A model generated the notes under the pieces. The model did no database searches. It was not told the origin of the DNA and saw nothing but the letters and a program-made list of their open reading frames with translations. A stretch of 64,000 bases of DNA from Arthrobacter antioxidans (lineage in GTDB: Bacteria > Actinomycetota > Actinomycetes > Actinomycetales > Micrococcaceae). The DNA lies in assembly GCF_023100725.1 (NCBI RefSeq), contig NZ_CP095501.1, positions 1,736,001-1,800,000 on the forward strand, in the 5' to 3' direction. A program made the translations under genes and the position numbers. This document shows, in pieces, positions 59,581-64,000 of this stretch (the first letter of the stretch is position 1; each line of letters opens with the position of its first letter).

Positions 59581-60921
59581 ATGGACGTCGCGCTCGTTAT
59601 CTTCTGGCTGTTCGCCGGCGTCAGCATCCTCTACGTGGTGCATTTCGGCCTGTACCTGGTGGGAGCCAATTTCTACGACATCTGGCAGCAGCGGCGGAAG
59701 GGCCTCAGCGGCGTCCAACAGCCCGTGGCGTACGAGCCCGAGTGCGCGTCGACCGCCATCTGGCACCGGCGTGCGGCACCCGAGGTGCCGGGGCTGGTCT
59801 CCGTCGTCATCGCCGCACACAACGAGGAGGCGGTGATCGTCCGGACGCTCGAGTCCGTCGGACGCAGCACTTATCACTCGCTCGAGGTCATCGTCGCCGA
59901 TGACGCATCCTCCGACCTCACCGGACGGCTGGTGCGCGACTACCAGGTGCGGCATCCCGAGATGGACCTGCGCCTCATGCGGATGCGCAAGAATGTCGGG
60001 AAGGGCGCCGCGCTCAACGCGGCGCTCCGGCGCTACGCTCGCGGCCAGTTCGTCATGACGCTCGACGCCGACTCGATCATCCAGCCCGACGCCATCTCGA
60101 ACGCACTGTCCTACTTCGACGACCCCTACGTGGCCGGCGTGGCCGCCAATGTCCAGATCCTGGAGGAGACGACCGCCCTCGGCATCCTGCAGCGGTTCGA
60201 GCACATGATCGGCTACCGCTCCAAGAAGCTGTATTCACTGCTGAACTGCGAATTCGTGGTGGGTGGGGTCGCCTCGACCTACCGGATGCGTGTCCTGCGC
60301 AAGGTCGACTTCTACGACACCGACACTTTGACCGAGGACATCGGCCTGAGTACGAAGATCACCAACCTGGGTAATCGGCGGTTCCGCATGATCTTCGGCG
60401 CCGACGTGGTTGCGAAGACGGAGGGAGTGCTGACGCTCCGCGCCCTGGCGAAGCAACGGTTCCGCTGGAAGTACGGGAGCCTCCAGAATCTGATCAAGTA
60501 CCGGGGGATGATGCTCAATCCCCATCGTCGGTACACCCGCACGCTGACCTACTACCGCATGCCGATGGCACTGCTCAGTGAGTTCACGCTGCTCATCTCG
60601 CCGCTGGCCTGGACCTATGCGGTCTATTGGTCGCTGGTCACGCAGACGCCCGCCCTGATCATCGGTGCGTACGCGACCATCACCGCCTACACGCTGCTGA
60701 CGGTCTGGATGGACGAGAACCTGACGGTGCGCGAGCGGGCCCGCTTGTCCATCTACGCGCCCACGGCGTACTTCCTGTTCTACATCATGGATCTCGTGCA
60801 ACTGACCGCCGCGGTCCGCTGCATCGCGCGCTCACGCGGCCTCGTCAAGCGTCCGGAGATCAACACCTGGAAGTCCCCGCAGCGGGTCGGGAGCAGGGCG
60901 GTGGTCGCTCGTGCCGCATAA
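59581..60921 (+). CDS. Processive GT2 glycosyltransferase (polysaccharide synthase)
   Basis: A 446-residue membrane glycosyltransferase resembling IcaA/PgaC and hyaluronan-type synthases. One helix at 4-28, a cytoplasmic GT-A domain, then three C-terminal helices (about 330-415). Catalytic landmarks: SVVIAAHNEE, DDASSD at 107-112, DAD at 162-164, TED at 251-253 and QRFRW (QxxRW) at 292-296. These mark a processive enzyme that polymerises a beta-linked sugar and threads it through the membrane. The two deacetylases downstream suggest an N-acetylated sugar such as GlcNAc; this is inference. ATG at 59581, three bases after the previous stop. Confidence 0.9.
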   Translation: MDVALVIFWLFAGVSILYVVHFGLYLVGANFYDIWQQRRKGLSGVQQPVAYEPECASTAIWHRRAAPEVPGLVSVVIAAHNEEAVIVRTLESVGRSTYHSLEVIVADDASSDLTGRLVRDYQVRHPEMDLRLMRMRKNVGKGAALNAALRRYARGQFVMTLDADSIIQPDAISNALSYFDDPYVAGVAANVQILEETTALGILQRFEHMIGYRSKKLYSLLNCEFVVGGVASTYRMRVLRKVDFYDTDTLTEDIGLSTKITNLGNRRFRMIFGADVVAKTEGVLTLRALAKQRFRWKYGSLQNLIKYRGMMLNPHRRYTRTLTYYRMPMALLSEFTLLISPLAWTYAVYWSLVTQTPALIIGAYATITAYTLLTVWMDENLTVRERARLSIYAPTAYFLFYIMDLVQLTAAVRCIARSRGLVKRPEINTWKSPQRVGSRAVVARAA

Positions 60922-62767
60922 GCGCCGGCGGTTCCTCCGCGTACTGCTCAATCCCCTCGTCGTCGTCTCGCTGATCGTGGCGCTGATGACCGCGGGGTGG
61001 TTGGTGTACACGGGCGGGCAGAGCATGACCGCCCAGGCGCGGCCCGGGGCGAACCTGCTCCCGCCCCTGAGCCCGTCCGCCGAGGACACCCCCGAGCCGT
61101 CCGGGTCGCCGACGGTCACTTCCGCGCCGTCCCCCGACACGCTGTCGGCCCCCGATACGCCGTCATCCGTCGGCGCCGTGGCGGGCTGGAGCGTCGCCCA
61201 CAGCGCGGACGCCGCGGCCACCTTGAACCTCGTCGACGGGCAGGTGAGCGACCAGGCACTGGAGCTCGACGTCGGACGGTACGCCTCGGGCGACATCACG
61301 CTGACGAGCCCCCGGGTGGAGGTCGACCCCGGTCAGACCTACCTCTTCAAGGCGTTCGCCGCCACCGACACGCATTTCACCCTGCTGGCGCGCCGGCATC
61401 ACACCGACGGCAGCACCACTCTCGAGCAATTGCCGAGCGCACTCGAGCGGCCGGGCAACGCCCCGTTCTCCGTGAGCGACGCGTTCGACAGCGGGGACAC
61501 GGTGACGGCGGTGGAGTACGTCTTCCGCCTCGCATCCGAGGGCAGCATCAGGGTCGAGGGCGCCTACCTCGAGGCGGCGGACGACGTCTCGCTGCCTCCC
61601 GGCACAGCGGCCGCACCCAACCTCGTACCCAACCCCGACCTCGTCAGCCCCACACCGGGGGCACCCACGTCGTGGTCCCCCTACGCATCCGGGCCGTCGA
61701 CCGTGGAGTCCGGGCGTGGCGACGACGAGAACGGCGCCTTCCTCTGGACCCGCGTCACGAACTACAAGGGCGGCGAGGCGAAATGGCAGTACCAGCCGGT
61801 TCCCGTGGTACCCGACCAGCGGTTCGAGTTCGGCGCGACCTACCGGTCCGAGCGTGAGGTGGACGTGCTCGCCGAGTTCGAGCTCGTGGACGGCAGCCGC
61901 GAGTTCCGCAATCTGGCGACGGTGCAGCCGGCGGGGGAGTGGACGACCATCGGGGAAGCGTTCCAGGTGCCCGACAAGGCGAAGACGGTCATGGTCACCC
62001 TGGTGTCGCACGGCAACGGGACCACCGCGGTGCGCGACCACTCGCTCGTCGACATCACCAAACCAGGACCCCTGCGCTGGGACGAGCCGATGGTCTCGAT
62101 CACCTTCGATGACGGCTGGGAGTCGGTCTACGACCGCGCCCTCCCGCTGCTGGACAAGCACGGCTTCCGGTCCACCCAGTACGTCAACCCCAGCTCCCTC
62201 GAGACCCCGAACTTCATGACAGCTGCCCAGGTGCGTGAACTGGACCAGGCCGGCCATGAGATCGCGGCCCACAGCTACTCGCACGTCGATCTCACCTCGA
62301 TCAATGCCGAGCGGCTCGAGGAGGAGATGCGACGGAACGAGGAGGCGCTGAACGACGCCGGCCTCGGCACCGACAATCTCGCTCCTCCGTTCGGACGCTC
62401 CGACCCCCAGGTCGACTGGTATGCAGGCCAGTACTTCAAGACCGTGCGGGGGACGGACGTGGGTATCAACACCCGGCAGAACATCGATCCCTCCGATCTG
62501 AAGGTCTTCTACGTGACCGACGAGACCGCGCCGGAACAGCTGCGCGAAGCGCTCGCCGAAACGGACCGCGTCAACGGTTGGCTCATCCTCGTCTATCACC
62601 AGATCGCCACCCCTGAATCGACCGGCACCCAGGACGACGACACCATCGTGGCGGACCAGAGCACCGTCACCAGCGACGTCCTCGCCGCACAACTGCAGCT
62701 CGTCGACGACAGCGGCATCGACGTGCAGACGGTCTCTCAGGCGTTCGACCAACTGTACGACCCCTAG
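60911..62767 (+). CDS. Membrane-anchored polysaccharide deacetylase with sugar-binding-like modules
   Basis: A 618-residue protein. A signal anchor (about 11-33) is followed by a Pro/Ser/Thr-rich linker and two beta-rich modules (about 85-235 and 237-385). The second starts APNLVPNPDLVSPTPGAP and looks like a jelly-roll carbohydrate-binding module. The NodB deacetylase domain occupies 390-610: ITFDDGW near 397 (metal aspartate), HSYSH near 453, APPFGRSD near 490 and LILVYHQI. Expected to remove acetyl groups from the exported polymer, like IcaB or PgaB. GTG at 60911 overlaps the synthase by 11 bp. Confidence 0.88.
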   Translation: MPHKRRRFLRVLLNPLVVVSLIVALMTAGWLVYTGGQSMTAQARPGANLLPPLSPSAEDTPEPSGSPTVTSAPSPDTLSAPDTPSSVGAVAGWSVAHSADAAATLNLVDGQVSDQALELDVGRYASGDITLTSPRVEVDPGQTYLFKAFAATDTHFTLLARRHHTDGSTTLEQLPSALERPGNAPFSVSDAFDSGDTVTAVEYVFRLASEGSIRVEGAYLEAADDVSLPPGTAAAPNLVPNPDLVSPTPGAPTSWSPYASGPSTVESGRGDDENGAFLWTRVTNYKGGEAKWQYQPVPVVPDQRFEFGATYRSEREVDVLAEFELVDGSREFRNLATVQPAGEWTTIGEAFQVPDKAKTVMVTLVSHGNGTTAVRDHSLVDITKPGPLRWDEPMVSITFDDGWESVYDRALPLLDKHGFRSTQYVNPSSLETPNFMTAAQVRELDQAGHEIAAHSYSHVDLTSINAERLEEEMRRNEEALNDAGLGTDNLAPPFGRSDPQVDWYAGQYFKTVRGTDVGINTRQNIDPSDLKVFYVTDETAPEQLREALAETDRVNGWLILVYHQIATPESTGTQDDDTIVADQSTVTSDVLAAQLQLVDDSGIDVQTVSQAFDQLYDP

Positions 62768-62820
62768 TTCCCGCTGGTGGGATCCACCGCCGTCGGCCCG
62801 ACAGAAGAACGGAGAAGTTC

Positions 62821-64000
62821 ATGACTAGATCCAGATCTGGATTCTGCTTGGCGCGGGGGCGAGCCGGATTACTGACCATCATGGTGGCCCTGGGGGCGAT
62901 GGCCTCCGCCATGCTGACGCCCGGGGTGGCGAACGCGGTGGTGACCAACGCGGCGCCCTCGGCACTGGTGTCGTTCACTTTCGACGACGGCTTCCGCAGC
63001 TCCATCACCCAGGCCGCCCCGACGCTCCAGAAGCATGGCCTCACCGGCACGAACTACGTGGTCACCGACTGCGTGGGCAAGACGACGGTGCCGAACTCCT
63101 GCCGCGCGGACGGCAGCGTGCCGTACATGACCTGGGCGCAGATCAAACAGCTGCAGACGCAGTACGGCTGGGAGATCGGGTCGCACGGCAAGGACCATCA
63201 GTGCCTGGCCTCGTCGGGCGATGTCTGCCAGGCCAACAAGCTGACCCCGGCCCAGGTCGACGCCCAGATGGCGAGCAGCAGGGCGGCCCTCGCCGCGCAG
63301 GGCATCACCGCGACCGCCTTCGCTCCGCCGTACGGCGACTACGACCAGACGGTCCTGGCCAAGGTCGCCAAGTACTACTCGTCGATGCGCGGATTCGCGG
63401 ACGAGGGTGTGAACCTCTGGCCGCTCAGCGATTACCTCGTCCAGAACGTCGCGGTCGAGGAGGGCCTCGACACCGTGGCGTCGCTCAAGGCGAAGGTCGA
63501 TCAAGCCATCGCCGGCAAGACCTGGGTGGTCTTCACCTTCCACGACATCGTCCCGAACCCCAGCACCGATCCGGGCGACTACGAGTTCGGTACCGCCGAA
63601 CTCGATCAGCTCGCTGCCTATGTGAAGACCAAGGTGGCGGCCGGACAGATCAAGAACGTCAACGTGTCCAAGGGCATCGTGACGGGCACCCCCAACAAGA
63701 TGCCGAACGCCAGCTTCAACGCTGGCATCGGCGAGGGCTGGCGGACCGACGCTCCTACGCGCATCACGGCCGACGCCGGAGGCAACGGCAGCTACCCGGA
63801 CCCCACCCGGTCGGTCAAACTCGTGTCGGGCACGACCCCGACGCACCTGTTCTCCCCGCAGGTCGCCGTCACACCGGGGACGAACTACCTGTACAAGACC
63901 TTCCTGAACGTCTCCGCGCTGACGTCCGGCGAAGTGGCGTTCTACGTCGACGAATACAACGCGGCAGGGGCCTGGGTCTCCGGGCAGTACCGTAAGCGGG
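62821..64000 (+). CDS. Secreted polysaccharide deacetylase, cut by the window end
   Basis: At least 393 residues; no stop before the window ends. A signal peptide runs to about residue 39 (hydrophobic core ending VANA, cleaved before VVTNA). NodB motifs: TFDDGF at 53-58, SHGKDH with His122 and His126 as zinc ligands, APPYGDYD at 169-175 and FTFHDIVPNP near 240. From about 285 a second, beta-rich module begins (KMPNASFNAGIGEGW), resembling the carbohydrate-binding type in the upstream gene but placed after, not before, the catalytic domain. ATG at 62821 follows ACGGAGAAG. It lies 53 bp after the first deacetylase. Confidence 0.88.
   Translation, partial: MTRSRSGFCLARGRAGLLTIMVALGAMASAMLTPGVANAVVTNAAPSALVSFTFDDGFRSSITQAAPTLQKHGLTGTNYVVTDCVGKTTVPNSCRADGSVPYMTWAQIKQLQTQYGWEIGSHGKDHQCLASSGDVCQANKLTPAQVDAQMASSRAALAAQGITATAFAPPYGDYDQTVLAKVAKYYSSMRGFADEGVNLWPLSDYLVQNVAVEEGLDTVASLKAKVDQAIAGKTWVVFTFHDIVPNPSTDPGDYEFGTAELDQLAAYVKTKVAAGQIKNVNVSKGIVTGTPNKMPNASFNAGIGEGWRTDAPTRITADAGGNGSYPDPTRSVKLVSGTTPTHLFSPQVAVTPGTNYLYKTFLNVSALTSGEVAFYVDEYNAAGAWVSGQYRKR

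Overview
The window is high-GC DNA with GTG/ATG starts, many stop-start overlaps of the GTGA/ATGA/TGATG kind and many probable leaderless genes. It reads as an actinobacterial chromosome, most likely Arthrobacter or another Micrococcaceae. This is inferred from protein wording and gene order: uvrC-rapZ-yvcK-whiA, then sodA, gap-pgk-tpiA-secG, a pentose-phosphate operon, ctaB, ctaA and the suf operon. From uvrC onward the order parallels Mycobacterium tuberculosis Rv1420-Rv1473 (known gene order, recalled rather than searched here).

Region 1 (1-3840) is a decayed, accessory-looking left end. It has a small membrane protein gene, a two-gene cassette of a small efflux-type membrane protein and a MerR regulator behind a textbook 19-bp-spacer MerR promoter, and at least two, probably three, gene fragments (PepA C-terminus, alpha/beta-hydrolase N-terminal membrane piece, MarR-like C-terminus). 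Two 50-bp imperfect direct repeats bracket the efflux/MerR cassette.

Region 2 (3845-24863) is housekeeping. It holds coaE, all three nucleotide-excision-repair genes (uvrB, uvrA with a LexA-like box, uvrC), terC with a probable yybP-ykoY manganese riboswitch, a YihY/BrkB membrane protein, a helicase-GNAT-peptidase operon, a methyltransferase, an MBL hydrolase, a GntR regulator, a HAD phosphatase coupled to a lysophospholipid acyltransferase, and rapZ-yvcK.

Region 3 (24874-38782) is central carbon metabolism. After whiA and sodA come gap-pgk-tpiA-secG (glycolysis plus a Sec subunit). Facing them is tkt-tal-pgi-zwf-opcA-pgl, whose last five genes overlap one another by a few bases. A 48-bp perfect palindrome separates the two convergent operons.

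Region 4 (39069-49324) is haem A and Fe-S assembly: ctaB, a DapA-family aldolase, an ABC exporter plus ctaA on the minus strand, and divergently sufR-sufB-sufD-Rieske-sufC-sufT. The cysteine desulfurase and scaffold genes sufS/sufU are absent from this operon. Candidate DtxR/IdeR and SufR sites lie in the divergent promoter region.

Region 5 (49380-58305) holds an ABC ATPase, a double-length ABC-2 permease and a CtpE-like P-type ATPase, translationally coupled, then an ECF biotin transporter (bioY-bioM-bioN) and an ABC-F protein.

Region 6 (58306-64000) is the most system-like accessory region. It is a probable secreted-polysaccharide operon: two small unknown proteins (one single-pass membrane), a processive GT2 synthase, a membrane-anchored polysaccharide deacetylase and a secreted deacetylase that runs off the window. 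It resembles an ica/pga (poly-N-acetylglucosamine) locus with unusual accessory modules. No tRNA, rRNA, CRISPR or intact insertion sequence was seen.
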